A DNA stretch of 64,000 nucleotides, from assembly GCA_016871855.1 (NCBI GenBank), contig VHBQ01000001.1, positions 1-64,000 of the forward strand, written 5' to 3'. This DNA is from Gemmatimonadota bacterium. GTDB lineage: Bacteria; Gemmatimonadota; Gemmatimonadetes; Gemmatimonadales; Gemmatimonadaceae. How positions within the stretch are numbered: the first letter of the stretch is position 1; every line of letters starts with the position of its first letter. A program made the position numbers and the translations under genes. Shown piece after piece: positions 10,188 to 19,083 of this stretch. The notes beneath the pieces were generated by a model. It made no database searches and was not told the DNA's origin. It saw nothing but the letters and a program-made list of their open reading frames with translations.

Positions 10188-11456
10188 ATGAGCGCGTCCA
10201 TCACCCGACGCTTGCTGTTCACGTCATATGTTGTCGCCCTCGCGATTGGGCTTGTCGGTCCTCGCGCTAGCCTCGGTCAGGTGGTGGTCGGCGCCGACCG
10301 GTTGCTGACCGACTCCGCGCACCTGATTCGCGGGAAACGGCTGGCCCTCGTTTCCAACCACAGCGGCCGGCTCGCCGACGGCACGCACCTCGCCGACGCG
10401 CTGTTCGCCCTGCCGGGCCGACCGCTGCGCGTGCTCTTCGGCATGGACCAGAGCATCCGGACCAACGACTACGCGGCGCCGCACGATCCGGAGCGCGCGA
10501 TCGACGCCGAGACGGGGCTCGTGAAGTACAACCTGTACGGCCAGCGGCACCGCCCGACGCAGGAGATGTTCGCCGACGCCGAGGTCGTCGTCTTCGACAT
10601 TCAGGAAGTCGGGGCGCGCTTCTACGAGCACATCAACATCCTGGGCTTCGTGATGGATGCGGCCGCCGAATACGGACTGGAAGTCGTCGTGCTCGACCGG
10701 CCGAATCCGGTGACCGGCGTCCGCGTGGACGGTTTCGTCACCGACGCGCCGTACCTATTCCGATTCGGGTCCTATGCACGCGTCCCCGTGCAGCACGGCA
10801 TGACGATGGGCGAGCTGGCCCTCCTGTACAACGGTGAGCGGCTGTTGCAGGGCGGTCGTCCGGTCCGGTTGCACGTGGTGCCGATGACGGGATGGAGGCG
10901 CGCGATGTGGCTCGACGAGACCGGTCTGCCGTGGCGCAAGCCGTCGCCGAATCTGGTCACGCTGCAGTCACTCACCGCCTACGTTGGCACCTGCCTTTTC
11001 GAGGCGCTCAACGTCTCCGAAGGGCGCGGCAGCCCGGCGCCCTTTGAGATGATCGGCGCGCCCTGGCTCGATCACGTCGAAGCGGCGCGCCTGCTGAACG
11101 GCCTCCGGCTTCCCGGCGTGCGCTTCGACACGGTCACCTTCACGCCCACGCAGCAGATGTTCCACTCGCGTCCTCCCGAACTGGCCGGCCAGCGACTCAA
11201 CGGCCTCCAGTTGCGCGTCACTGACCGGAACGCGTTTCAGCCGTACCGCGCCGGCGTCGCGCTCGTCTGGGCCGTCCACCGCCTGCACGCGGACCGGCTG
11301 ACGTGGAATGACGCCGTGCTCGACCGCCTCGTGGCAACGCCCCGCCTCAAGGCGATGATCACCGCGGGGCGAACGCCGGCGGAGATCTTCGCATCGTGGG
11401 ATCAGGAGGTGGAGGCGTTCCTGCGTGTGCGGGGGAAGTACCTGCTGTACAGGTGA
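10188..11456 (+). CDS. DUF1343/NamZ-like secreted protein
   Basis: The product has 422 residues with an N-terminal signal segment (LFTSYVVALAIGLVGPRASLG). It matches the DUF1343 family along its length: LALVSNHSG, FDIQEVGARFYEHINILGFVMDAAAEYGLEVVVLDRPNP and VPVQHGMTMGELALLYN. Characterised members (NamZ) are exo-N-acetylmuramidases acting on peptidoglycan fragments. The usual FGPEHG motif near residue 85 reads FGMDQS (84-89) here, so the conserved Glu and His are replaced. Its activity may therefore be altered or lost. A terminator-bearing nested hairpin follows the gene. Confidence 0.85.
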   Translation: MSASITRRLLFTSYVVALAIGLVGPRASLGQVVVGADRLLTDSAHLIRGKRLALVSNHSGRLADGTHLADALFALPGRPLRVLFGMDQSIRTNDYAAPHDPERAIDAETGLVKYNLYGQRHRPTQEMFADAEVVVFDIQEVGARFYEHINILGFVMDAAAEYGLEVVVLDRPNPVTGVRVDGFVTDAPYLFRFGSYARVPVQHGMTMGELALLYNGERLLQGGRPVRLHVVPMTGWRRAMWLDETGLPWRKPSPNLVTLQSLTAYVGTCLFEALNVSEGRGSPAPFEMIGAPWLDHVEAARLLNGLRLPGVRFDTVTFTPTQQMFHSRPPELAGQRLNGLQLRVTDRNAFQPYRAGVALVWAVHRLHADRLTWNDAVLDRLVATPRLKAMITAGRTPAEIFASWDQEVEAFLRVRGKYLLYR

Positions 11457-11458
11457 TT

Positions 11459-11601
11459 GAGGACTTGGACCGAGGATTTCGATTCAGGAGTTCGATTCGT
11501 GACTGTGATCAACGATGAAGGGCCGGCATCTCACCGGCCCTTCATCGCATATCGCAATCCGTTTTCGGAATCCTGAATCGAAATCCTCGGTCCAAATCCT
11601 C
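11459..11601. repeat. Nested inverted repeat: 31-bp outer stem around a terminator
   Basis: The outer arms 11459-11489 and 11571-11601 are reverse complements with one mismatch over 31 bp. Inside them lies the 14-bp terminator stem 11513-11547. The right arm runs into the stop codon of the convergent gene (TAG at 11601-11603). The arms contain irregular ~7-bp repeats (ggacttggaccgaggatttc). Confidence 0.9.
11513..11547. terminator. Bidirectional intrinsic terminator
   Basis: A perfect 14-bp stem (CGATGAAGGGCCGG / CCGGCCCTTCATCG) with a 7-nt loop sits between two convergent genes. There is no long T run on either side, so termination strength is uncertain. Confidence 0.7.
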
Positions 11602-12803
11602 TATCGTCTGTGATAATTGACGATCGGCAAAAACTTCACATTCGCGTTGCGCGCGATGTTGATCACGCCAATCTGCATGCCGTCGAGTTCGCGCGCGTAG
11701 TTCACGATGCCGATCGTCAGGCCGGTCTGCTGGCCGCGCATCGCGTTGACGGTGGAGACCGACACGCCGCGCATCCGCCCGCCCTTCTCGAGGCGGGCCA
11801 GCGCCGGCGCCACGATCAGGCCGTTCATGCGCTGGGCGCCAACGACTGTCGCCATCGCAAACTTCCGGATGGACGGTGAACCGATGCCGAGTCCGGCGAT
11901 GGCGACGCCGTCGATCTCGGTGCCGGCGCCGATGCCGACGCCGCTGACCGCCAGTCCGCGCAGCGTGCCGCCGACGCCGAAGCCAATGCCGCTCACGCCG
12001 ATGCCGCGGAAGCTCCCGCCCACGCCGGCGCCCACGCCGCTCAGCAACACGCCGCGCCCGCTGCCGCCTGCGCCCACGCCGATGCCGCCAACGCCGATGC
12101 CACGGAAGTTGCCGCCAATGCCGGCGCCGACGCCGCCGATCAGCACGCCCCGCGCATCGCCGCCCGCGCCGACGCCGATGCCGCCGAAGGCGATTCCTTC
12201 CATGTCACCGCCGGCTGCGGCGCCAATGCCGCCCGCGACGATGCCTTTCACTCGCCCGCCAGCGCCGACACCGATCCCGCCGAAGGCGATCCCGCGGAGG
12301 TTGCCGCCGATCCCGGCGCCGATGCCGCCGCCCACAATGCCGCGGACGTTGCCGCCCGCGCCCGCGCCAACGCCGCCAAAGGCGATGCCCTCTACCGTGC
12401 CCCCGGCGCCGACCCCGACGCCGCCCACGGCAATGCCCTTAAGTCGAGATCCGGCGCCAATGCCCACCGGCGCAATGCCGATGCCGCGCAACTCGGTCTC
12501 GGCGCCGGCACCAAAGATGCCCGTCGCGATTCCGTGGATTGAGCCGGCCGACGTGAGCGGCAACCCAAGCGCGATGCCTCGCACGGAGCCGCCGGCCTCG
12601 CCGCCATAGGGCGTCCAGATCGTCACGTTCGCGCCGCGCACGTCGCCGAGCGTCCGATCGAGGAAGTTGATGCGCAATCCGGAGACGTTCGGGTAGTCGC
12701 CGATGGAGAGCACATGCCGCGTGGGTTTTGAACTCGTCTGGTCCTGCGCCAGCAGCGAACCGGTGGCAAGCAGGCAGATCGGGAGAACGTAGGAAGCACG
12801 CAT
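11601..12803 (-). CDS. Glycine-rich repeat secreted protein (LA_2272-like surface repeat)
   Basis: The product has 400 residues. It has a signal peptide (MRASYVLPICLLATGSLLAQ). Then come about a dozen copies of an ~18-residue repeat of the form GGIGVGAGGxxxGIAF (about 90-290), alternating Gly with Ile/Val/Ala, as expected for a beta-helix or beta-solenoid. The C-terminal part (TGLTIGIVNYARELDGMQIGVINIARN) resembles the 'surface repeat' family named after Leptospira LA_2272, where gVqIGl-N-A repeats recur. The molecular role is not known. The DNA copies are diverged at third positions, so the array is old. Confidence 0.75.
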   Translation of the reverse strand: MRASYVLPICLLATGSLLAQDQTSSKPTRHVLSIGDYPNVSGLRINFLDRTLGDVRGANVTIWTPYGGEAGGSVRGIALGLPLTSAGSIHGIATGIFGAGAETELRGIGIAPVGIGAGSRLKGIAVGGVGVGAGGTVEGIAFGGVGAGAGGNVRGIVGGGIGAGIGGNLRGIAFGGIGVGAGGRVKGIVAGGIGAAAGGDMEGIAFGGIGVGAGGDARGVLIGGVGAGIGGNFRGIGVGGIGVGAGGSGRGVLLSGVGAGVGGSFRGIGVSGIGFGVGGTLRGLAVSGVGIGAGTEIDGVAIAGLGIGSPSIRKFAMATVVGAQRMNGLIVAPALARLEKGGRMRGVSVSTVNAMRGQQTGLTIGIVNYARELDGMQIGVINIARNANVKFLPIVNYHRR

Positions 12804-12841
12804 ACGACGGTACCTCGTCGGGGGGAGGTGCAGGGATTCAA

Positions 12842-12858
12842 AGCCCGTACGACGGGCT
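12842..12858. other. Small palindrome upstream of the repeat-protein gene
   Basis: AGCCCGT-acg-ACGGGCT, a 7-bp stem with a 3-nt loop, lies in the 179-bp gap 12804-12982. It could be an operator or a short hairpin in the leader. Nothing else is recognisable in the gap. Confidence 0.35.
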
Positions 12859-12982
12859 GACGTCGCGGGTTTCCGCCGGCGCCTGACCCGTCGATCCCCT
12901 ATTGGACACTGCCGTCGGTCGCAGGGTTTGTACGCGCCGTGGATGTGTCGAGGTCCCTGCTCCCTTCGGACGCTCCCGTTCC

Positions 12983-13558
12983 TTAGGCGTCGAGGTCGTC
13001 CTTCGTGTCGATGTCACGCAGTACACCGGCATCGCTGACACCCACCTCGTGCACGCGCGTGCCATAGGCGTGCACCACGGCTCGGGCGCCGCCCTCGGGC
13101 ACCGTCATCAACTCGCGCCACGTCTCGCGGGCAAACCAGACCGGATGACCGCGTCGCCCGTCGTGAACCGGCACCACGACAGGGGCGCCCGTGCGGCGCG
13201 CGGCGTCCACCACGGCAAGTCCGCTCGTCGCGAGCGCGAACGGATGGTCCACGGGCCAGACGAGCACCCCCTCCGCCGTGACATTGGCGAGCTGGGCGAG
13301 GCCGAGGCGCAGGCTGGTGACCTGCTCATCCGACGCGCGTGGATTGACGACGACGCGCGCTTCCTCCGGCACCGGCGTCTCCGGCGGGACAACGGCGACC
13401 ACGGGATCGGCGCCAGCGGTGAGGCAGTGCTCGATGACCGCGTCGAGGAACCGGCGACCGTCGGGAAGCCGGGCGCCAACTTTGGGCGCGCCGAAACGGG
13501 TGCCGGCACCCGCGGCGAGCACGATCGCGGCAAACGGATGCTGTTTGTTGGCGCTCAT
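12983..13558 (-). CDS. MocA/MobA-like nucleotidyltransferase
   Basis: The product has 191 residues. It has the NTP-transferase fold: LAAGAGTRFGAPK (14-26) is the nucleotide-binding loop, SLRLGL follows in the middle, and WPVDHPFA plus GRRGHPVWF match the MocA (molybdenum cofactor cytidylyltransferase) branch. MocA makes the MCD form of molybdopterin used by xanthine-dehydrogenase-type enzymes. It directly follows the FAD subunit of such an enzyme (13592-14560), which supports that role. The distinction from MobA (guanylyl) is by context only. Confidence 0.82.
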   Translation of the reverse strand: MSANKQHPFAAIVLAAGAGTRFGAPKVGARLPDGRRFLDAVIEHCLTAGADPVVAVVPPETPVPEEARVVVNPRASDEQVTSLRLGLAQLANVTAEGVLVWPVDHPFALATSGLAVVDAARRTGAPVVVPVHDGRRGHPVWFARETWRELMTVPEGGARAVVHAYGTRVHEVGVSDAGVLRDIDTKDDLDA

Positions 13559-13561
13559 CGA

Positions 13562-13590
13562 ATGGCAGATGGCAGATGGCGGATGGCGGA
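13562..13590. repeat. Four tandem 7-bp units (ATGGCAG/ATGGCGG)
   Basis: ATGGCAG twice, then ATGGCGG twice, fill the whole gap between the stop of the FAD subunit gene and the start of the MocA-like gene. The period equals that of the main repeat family but the unit differs. Confidence 0.85.
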
Positions 13591-13591
13591 C

Positions 13592-14560
13592 TCAGCGCGG
13601 CGGGTCGAGGCGCCGGATCGCCTGGCGCAACAGCGCCTGCGCCTGCCACACCTTGTAGCCGTTGTGCTCCAGCGGCGCGGCGTCGTGCATCGCGCGCTCG
13701 GCGAGCGACTCGATGCTGTCGTCGTCGAGTCCACCGGTCGCGACGTCTTGCTCAACCGATGCCGTGACCCGGAACGGGCCAAGCGCGACGCCACCAAGCG
13801 CGAGGCGCACTTCGCCGTCCGCGCGGCGATGCGCGGCAACAGAGACGGTGGCGAAGTCCCATGCGGCGCGCTGCGTCAACTTCTCGTAGAACTGCTCGCC
13901 GCCCGCCGCCGAGGCGGGGAGGCAGACGGCGCTGATGAACTCGCCGGCGGTGAGCGTGAGTTCGCCGGCCGCGCGACGCGTGGATCCTTCGAACAGCGCC
14001 GCGAGAGCCAGGGTGCGTGTGCCGCCAGCGCCGCGGACCTCAACGCTGGCCTCAAGCGCGGCCAGCGCGACGAGCGGATCCGACGGATGCACGGCGTGGC
14101 AGGGGCCCGCGGTGAATAGCGCGTGGTAGTGATTCTCACCGCGCTCGGCGAGGCAATCCGCGCCGCCGTTCTTGAAGCAGGGAAGGGCGCCGCGCAGGTA
14201 CCAGCAGCGCGGCCTCTGGGCGAGGTTGCCGCCAATGGTGCCCATGGCGCGCAGTTGCGGCGTGCCAGCGGCGGCCGCCGCCTGCGCTAGCGCGGGATAT
14301 CGCGCCGTGAGGCCGGGATGTTCGGCCAGTTCCGCCAGACGCACGGCGGCGCCGATGCGCGCCGATCCATCATCATGTAGCGTGATGTCGCGCAGGCCGG
14401 GAATGCGTCGCAGATCAACGAGCGTCTGCGGCTGCGCGAGCCCCTCCTTCATCGCGACCAGCAGGTCGGTGCCGCCGCCGAGCGGCGCGGCGTCCGGCGC
14501 GGCCAGCGCGCGGAGGGCGTCGTCAATCGAAACCGCCGGATGGTAGCTGAAGGGGTGCAT
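13592..14560 (-). CDS. Molybdenum hydroxylase FAD-binding subunit (PaoB/YagS-like)
   Basis: The product has 322 residues. The FAD-binding PCMH-type fold is shown by APLGGGTDLLVAMKEG (25-40) and GTIGGNLAQRPRCWYLRG (107-124). C119, C128, C136 and C154 lie in the region where E. coli PaoB binds an extra 4Fe-4S cluster. The C-terminal domain is the CODH flavoprotein C-terminal type (KLTQRAAWDFATVSVAA). It should partner the 2Fe-2S and Mo subunits encoded 14-17 kb away (28431-31168). The start used is MHPFSYHPAVS. Longer frames upstream overlap the divergent lipoprotein gene. Confidence 0.88.
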   Translation of the reverse strand: MHPFSYHPAVSIDDALRALAAPDAAPLGGGTDLLVAMKEGLAQPQTLVDLRRIPGLRDITLHDDGSARIGAAVRLAELAEHPGLTARYPALAQAAAAAGTPQLRAMGTIGGNLAQRPRCWYLRGALPCFKNGGADCLAERGENHYHALFTAGPCHAVHPSDPLVALAALEASVEVRGAGGTRTLALAALFEGSTRRAAGELTLTAGEFISAVCLPASAAGGEQFYEKLTQRAAWDFATVSVAAHRRADGEVRLALGGVALGPFRVTASVEQDVATGGLDDDSIESLAERAMHDAAPLEHNGYKVWQAQALLRQAIRRLDPPR

Positions 14561-14626
14561 GCAAACCTGGTGGACGAGCCCGACGCGACGTGGCGTTATC
14601 TTCTGTTCGTGCCACACGAACGCCTG

Positions 14627-15823
14627 ATGAAGCTGACGGAATGTGCGTGCGGCCGCCACCGTGCGGCATCGCCACGCCGGCGCGACCCCGTAGCGCTTGC
14701 GTGCCGCGGCGGTAGACGGCGCCTGTGGCGCCCGCTGCTGTGCGCATTGCTCCTGTCCGGTGGCGCGGCCTGCGACGCCGCATCGCGCCGCGGCGTCATC
14801 GCGTCGACGAGCGCCGCGACGGACACGGGCGCCGCACGAGATAGTGCGCAACTGCATTCCGCTGACTCCGCGGCCGCGATGGCGCTGGTGCGCGACACCG
14901 CGTCTGCGGGTCGCCTCTCGCTCGCGGCCGATTCGATAGCGCCTTTTCTCGTGTTCGCGCCGGCCGACGAGCGGCGTTTCGTGGCGGCGGTCAGGAACTC
15001 CCGCTGGCTGATCGACATCGGCCGGATGGATCTCGACGTGCGCAAGGACACAGCGCGACTCGCCGCGTTCCGCGAAGCGGCCTCAGTGTTGAGCCCCGTT
15101 CCGGCGCGCGCCGTCTTCCGCCTGCACTGGGCGCTGGGCGCTGAGGATGTCGTGGTGGACTCGTTCATGGTCTACAACGGACGCATCGTGTTGCGAGTGT
15201 TCGGATCGGTCGCGCTCGACAGCGTAGCGCGCGGCAAGGGCACGTGGGCGGCACACGCCCTGCGCGCCGACAGCGCCACCGCGCCGGCCCCAGCGACGTG
15301 CGAACTGCGCCTTCCGCCAGACAGTGCGGCGCTGGCGGCGCTCGCGGCGCTGACGCCGGCCGAACGCCGGGGGCAGGCCGCCGCGCGCAAGTCGGCGGAC
15401 TCGGCCTTTGCCGCTCGAGTGACCTTTGTCCGTGACTCACTCGAGGCCGTGCTTCGCCTCGAGCGTCCGCCCTATGAGCGGTTGCAGCGCCGACTGAAGC
15501 TGGCGACGAGCCAGGTGCGCGGCTGCTTCGGCGAGGCGCGCCGCGCGCTGGTCGTGAGCCTGCGCGCTGGCGACGCCGAATGGGTGCGCGAGCGGGTGGT
15601 CCTCGTCGCGCCCGATGGCGCGGTGACGACGCTGCGCGTGGAAGACGGCCGGTTCCGCGCGCACGACTTGCTCACCGCGTTCGACGCGGACGGCGACGGG
15701 GTGGACGACCTCGCTGCGCGCGGCACGACCGCTCGCGCTGGCGGTACGACCGTCCTCCGCGTCAATCTCGCCGCCAGGCGCGCCGAGCGCCTGACGGCCG
15801 GATTCGCGTGGGAGGTCTTCTAG
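14627..15823 (+). CDS. Putative lipoprotein of unknown function
   Basis: The product has 398 residues. It has an Arg-rich N-terminus, then a hydrophobic stretch ending in LSGGAAC, a plausible lipobox. A long helical region is rich in Ala, Arg and Asp. The C-terminus DLLTAFDADGDGVDDLAARG is a DxDxDGxxD calcium-type/FG-GAP-like repeat. No enzyme motif is seen. The start is uncertain: ATG at 14627 was used, and a GTG further in (VALACRGGRRR) would give a shorter signal. The 3' end overlaps the convergent S9 peptidase gene by 4 nt. Confidence 0.6.
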   Translation: MKLTECACGRHRAASPRRRDPVALACRGGRRRLWRPLLCALLLSGGAACDAASRRGVIASTSAATDTGAARDSAQLHSADSAAAMALVRDTASAGRLSLAADSIAPFLVFAPADERRFVAAVRNSRWLIDIGRMDLDVRKDTARLAAFREAASVLSPVPARAVFRLHWALGAEDVVVDSFMVYNGRIVLRVFGSVALDSVARGKGTWAAHALRADSATAPAPATCELRLPPDSAALAALAALTPAERRGQAAARKSADSAFAARVTFVRDSLEAVLRLERPPYERLQRRLKLATSQVRGCFGEARRALVVSLRAGDAEWVRERVVLVAPDGAVTTLRVEDGRFRAHDLLTAFDADGDGVDDLAARGTTARAGGTTVLRVNLAARRAERLTAGFAWEVF

Positions 15824-17892
15824 CCCTTCACCGCGTCGAGCACCAGCGCCTGGATGAAAAACTCCATCATGCGCATGGCGTTCAACGCGCTGTGACCCGC
15901 GTCGGGCCCCACCTGCACCTCAAAGCTCTTGCCGGCGCCCTGCAGCGCCTTGATGAGCTGCATCGAGTTGTTCGGGTGCACGTTGTCATCGGCGGTGCCG
16001 TAGTAGATCATCAGCCGGCCCTTGAGGTTGCGCGCGTATTCCATCGCGTTCCCCTTCTTGTAACCGGCTTCGTTCTCCTGCGGCGTGTACATATACCGCT
16101 CGGTGTAGATCGTGTCGTAATGGTGCCAGCTCGTCACCGCGCTCTGGGCTGACGCCGCGGCGAAGACGTCGGGGTAGCGAAGCAGCGCGAGCGCCGCGGC
16201 GTAGCCGCCGTACGACGTGCCGAAGATGCCGATGCGCTTGGCGTCCACGTACGGCAGCGTCGCCAAGTGCTTCGCGGCGGCGGCGAGATCGTCGATCTCC
16301 GTCTCGCCGAGCTTCAGGTAGATGGCGTCTAGCGCCTTCTTGCCCAGTCCAGCCGCGCTGCGCGTGTCGAGCGACACGACGATGAATCCATACTCGGCGG
16401 TGGCCGACGGCGGCGCGAACGTCTCGCGCGCGCCATTGGTGGCCGGGCCGGCGTACACCGAGAAGAGCACCGGGTACTTCTTGGCGGGATCGAAGTTTGA
16501 CGGCTTGCTGATCATCCCGAAGTGCTTGGTGACGCCGTCGCCCGCGGTGTAGGCGAACATCTCGACCGGCTTGAACCCGGCGGTCGCGAGCCCGGAGACA
16601 TCGCTCTCGGCGATCACGGTCACCGCCTTCCCCTTGGCGTCGCGCAGTGTCGTGGTGGGCGCGATGGCGTGCGTCTGCGCGGCGTCGGTGAAGTGCTTGC
16701 CGTCCGGCGAGACGCTGACCGTGTGGTTGAGGGCCGGATCGGTGAGGCGCGTGTCGCCCTTGCCGTCGAGCCCCACGCGGTGGAGCTGCAGCTTCATGTA
16801 GTTGTCGCCGCTGCGCGCGTAGTACCAGAGCGCCTTGGCGGCCTCGTCCACCTTCACGATGCCCGCGACTTCGAACGGGTGCTGCGTGAGCGTGGCGAGG
16901 AGCTTTCCGGAGAGGTCGTACAGGTAGTAGTTCTTGAAGCCCGTGCGCTCCGATTCCCAGATGAAGCGCCTGCCGTCGGCGAGCCAGCGCAGGGCCGGAT
17001 GGTTCTCCGTCCAACTGGGAAGCCACTCCTCGCGCACGATGGTGCGGCAGACGCCCGTGATCGGGTGGCAGGCGGCCAGTTCCATGATGTTCTGCCGACG
17101 GTTCGTGCGGTGGATCAGCAGTTCGCTGCCGTCCTTGGTCCACGAGATGGCATACACGTAGTGGCCTACGGCCGCGTCGGTGAACGGCGCCCCGTCGCGG
17201 ATCTCAAGCCGACGCGTCTGCTCGGTGCGCTCGTTGTAGACGTACACGTCCACGATGGGATTCGGCGTTCCCGCCTTGGGATACGCCTCGGTCATCAGCG
17301 AGCCCTGCACCGTCGTCTGGTCGGTCTGCAGGTAGTAGTCCTTCACCGGCTTCTCGTCGAAGCGGTAGTAGGCGAGTTTGGTGCCGTCGGGCGACCACCA
17401 CATCGCCGTCGTCTGGTCGAGCTCCTCGCCATACACCCAGCTGGCCGTGCCGTACTTGATGCGCTCCTTCTCGCTGCCGTCGCTGGTGATCTGCTTCTCG
17501 CCCGACCCGTCGCGATTCACGAGGAAGAGATTGCGGTCCTTGTAGAACGCCTTGCGCGACGAGTCAGTCGTCCACGCCTCGGTAGACTGTCGGCCGCGCG
17601 CCGGTCCCATCGGACGCCGCGCGCCGGTCGCGCCGGCGCCGGTGAGCGTGTCGGCCGCCTTGCGGGCGATGTCAAAGCGCAGGCGCTTGCCGTCGCGCGC
17701 GAACTCGAATGACTTGCCGTCGTCCGCCCATTGCGCGGTGACCGCCCCGGACTTGATGGCGGTGGCGAGCTTCGGCGTCATCTGGCTGTAGCGATCGTAG
17801 CCCGGCATCGAGCGGAGCCGGTCCTGGGCCTGCAGGGGAAGCGTGGCGAGCGCGAAGAGCGCGAAGGCCGAGCGAGCGATGGTGTGGCGCAT
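15820..17892 (-). CDS. Secreted S9B dipeptidyl-peptidase IV-like serine protease
   Basis: The product has 690 residues. It has a signal peptide (MRHTIARSAFALFALATLPLQAQ), an N-terminal DPP-IV beta-propeller (about 60-430, e.g. TAMWWSPDGTKLAYYRFDE), and a C-terminal alpha/beta-hydrolase peptidase domain. The nucleophile is Ser560 in GTSYGGYAAAL. The Asp is in YYGTADDNVHPNN and the His in VGPDAGHSALN. Family members remove dipeptides, often X-Pro, from peptide N-termini. Probably periplasmic or secreted and involved in peptide feeding. Confidence 0.93.
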   Translation of the reverse strand: MRHTIARSAFALFALATLPLQAQDRLRSMPGYDRYSQMTPKLATAIKSGAVTAQWADDGKSFEFARDGKRLRFDIARKAADTLTGAGATGARRPMGPARGRQSTEAWTTDSSRKAFYKDRNLFLVNRDGSGEKQITSDGSEKERIKYGTASWVYGEELDQTTAMWWSPDGTKLAYYRFDEKPVKDYYLQTDQTTVQGSLMTEAYPKAGTPNPIVDVYVYNERTEQTRRLEIRDGAPFTDAAVGHYVYAISWTKDGSELLIHRTNRRQNIMELAACHPITGVCRTIVREEWLPSWTENHPALRWLADGRRFIWESERTGFKNYYLYDLSGKLLATLTQHPFEVAGIVKVDEAAKALWYYARSGDNYMKLQLHRVGLDGKGDTRLTDPALNHTVSVSPDGKHFTDAAQTHAIAPTTTLRDAKGKAVTVIAESDVSGLATAGFKPVEMFAYTAGDGVTKHFGMISKPSNFDPAKKYPVLFSVYAGPATNGARETFAPPSATAEYGFIVVSLDTRSAAGLGKKALDAIYLKLGETEIDDLAAAAKHLATLPYVDAKRIGIFGTSYGGYAAALALLRYPDVFAAASAQSAVTSWHHYDTIYTERYMYTPQENEAGYKKGNAMEYARNLKGRLMIYYGTADDNVHPNNSMQLIKALQGAGKSFEVQVGPDAGHSALNAMRMMEFFIQALVLDAVKG

Positions 17893-17956
17893 GGACGAGT
17901 CCGTGGCTGGACGTCAGCGAAGGGCGGCGCGCCGCGTGCGCGCCGCCAGCGGGTGA

Positions 17957-18997
17957 TCAGCGAGCCTGCGGCGGCTTCGTCGCGGGCGCGGTCGGCGGAG
18001 CCGGCGGGTTGGCCGGCGGGTTGGCCGGCGGGACCGCGGCAGGCGCGGGTGCCTTGGGCGGCGTGGGCGGCTTCAGCGTGAACGTGATGTAATCCGCCTG
18101 CTTCCGATGCTTCTTGCCGTCGGCAACGTCGAGGTTCTCCACCGGGACGAAGCTGACCAGCGCGACGCGCGAGCGCACGCGCCGCGTGACGCGATTCACC
18201 GTGCCCTGGCCGAAATCCGAGTGGAACGCACCGTTCACGTGCACGATGACCGCATCCGGGTGATTCGTGCGCGCGGCGGCGATTGCCTCGGCCATCGTCT
18301 CGTCCTTCACGCACTGCGCTTCATAGAAGCGGCTGACCATTCGCTGCACCGAATCAGCGGGGAGCTTGGCCTGGCCGTGGCCGCTCATATCCCCCATCGA
18401 TTCCTTGAAGCGGTCATAGTACTTGTCCCGCGGGCAGTTCAACTCCGCGGCAATGAGGGCGCGATCCGCCGCAGGCAATGAGTCCACCGCCGACAACCCA
18501 CGGCGACCCACCAGCGAGGCCAGGCGGCGTGGGACATTGCTGGCGATCACGGGCCACCCCTTCGCCTTGGCAAGCTCCACCATCGGGCGATAGTCGGTCG
18601 CGTACCGCGGCCATGGGCGGGCGGTCTTCAGGAAGTCGGCTTCAGAGATCCTGCCAGCCAGATAGTCGTCGAGCCGCGCCTGCACGTCCCGCTCGAACAT
18701 CTCAAGGGAAAGCACGACCTTCGGTTGGCGGCGACCGATCCCCTCAGTTGCCGCACGCTCCAATCGGTGCGTCCCGGGATCGTCGTGCTGCTCTCCAAGG
18801 AAGACCAGATCCTGCTTGGCGGCCTCGGCGAGCATAGTCTCGAAGTCCGTAAATCGTTTCTTCCCAGACTTATAGACTCGGTGGGGCGTGTATGAAGAAA
18901 CGGAGGCGACATGCCTCGCGACAGCGGTATCCTGCGCCGGTGCCGCTGGCTGCGCAGTGGCCTGAAGCGAGAAAAATAAGAATGAGGCGATAAACAT
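17957..18997 (-). CDS. ChaN-like secreted protein (DUF399)
   Basis: The product has 346 residues. A short signal peptide (MFIASFLFFSLQATAQ) precedes a ChaN domain (about 55-300): LVFLGEQHDDPGTHRLE, VVLSLEMFERDVQ, VIVHVNGAFHSDFGQG. ChaN of Campylobacter is a haem-binding lipoprotein linked to iron uptake; Gram-negative relatives are periplasmic. The last ~45 residues are a Pro/Ala tail with NPPA tandem repeats. The region upstream (18998-19083) is AT-rich and divergent to the gene at 19084; GAGGAA before the ATG is the ribosome site. Confidence 0.85.
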   Translation of the reverse strand: MFIASFLFFSLQATAQPAAPAQDTAVARHVASVSSYTPHRVYKSGKKRFTDFETMLAEAAKQDLVFLGEQHDDPGTHRLERAATEGIGRRQPKVVLSLEMFERDVQARLDDYLAGRISEADFLKTARPWPRYATDYRPMVELAKAKGWPVIASNVPRRLASLVGRRGLSAVDSLPAADRALIAAELNCPRDKYYDRFKESMGDMSGHGQAKLPADSVQRMVSRFYEAQCVKDETMAEAIAAARTNHPDAVIVHVNGAFHSDFGQGTVNRVTRRVRSRVALVSFVPVENLDVADGKKHRKQADYITFTLKPPTPPKAPAPAAVPPANPPANPPAPPTAPATKPPQAR

Positions 18998-19083
18998 AAA
19001 TAAGATTCCTCGTGTCTCGCTCAGGTGTGTGTGGCGAAAACGGTAATTTATGGATATAGTTGAAAAACTAAATAGCCTAAATC

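Noticed and set aside
11707-12609. A Pro/Ala/Met repeat frame opposite the glycine-rich protein
   Set aside because: It is the reverse reading of the Gly-rich repeats and lacks a ribosome site. The minus-strand gene has a signal peptide and a family-like C-terminus.
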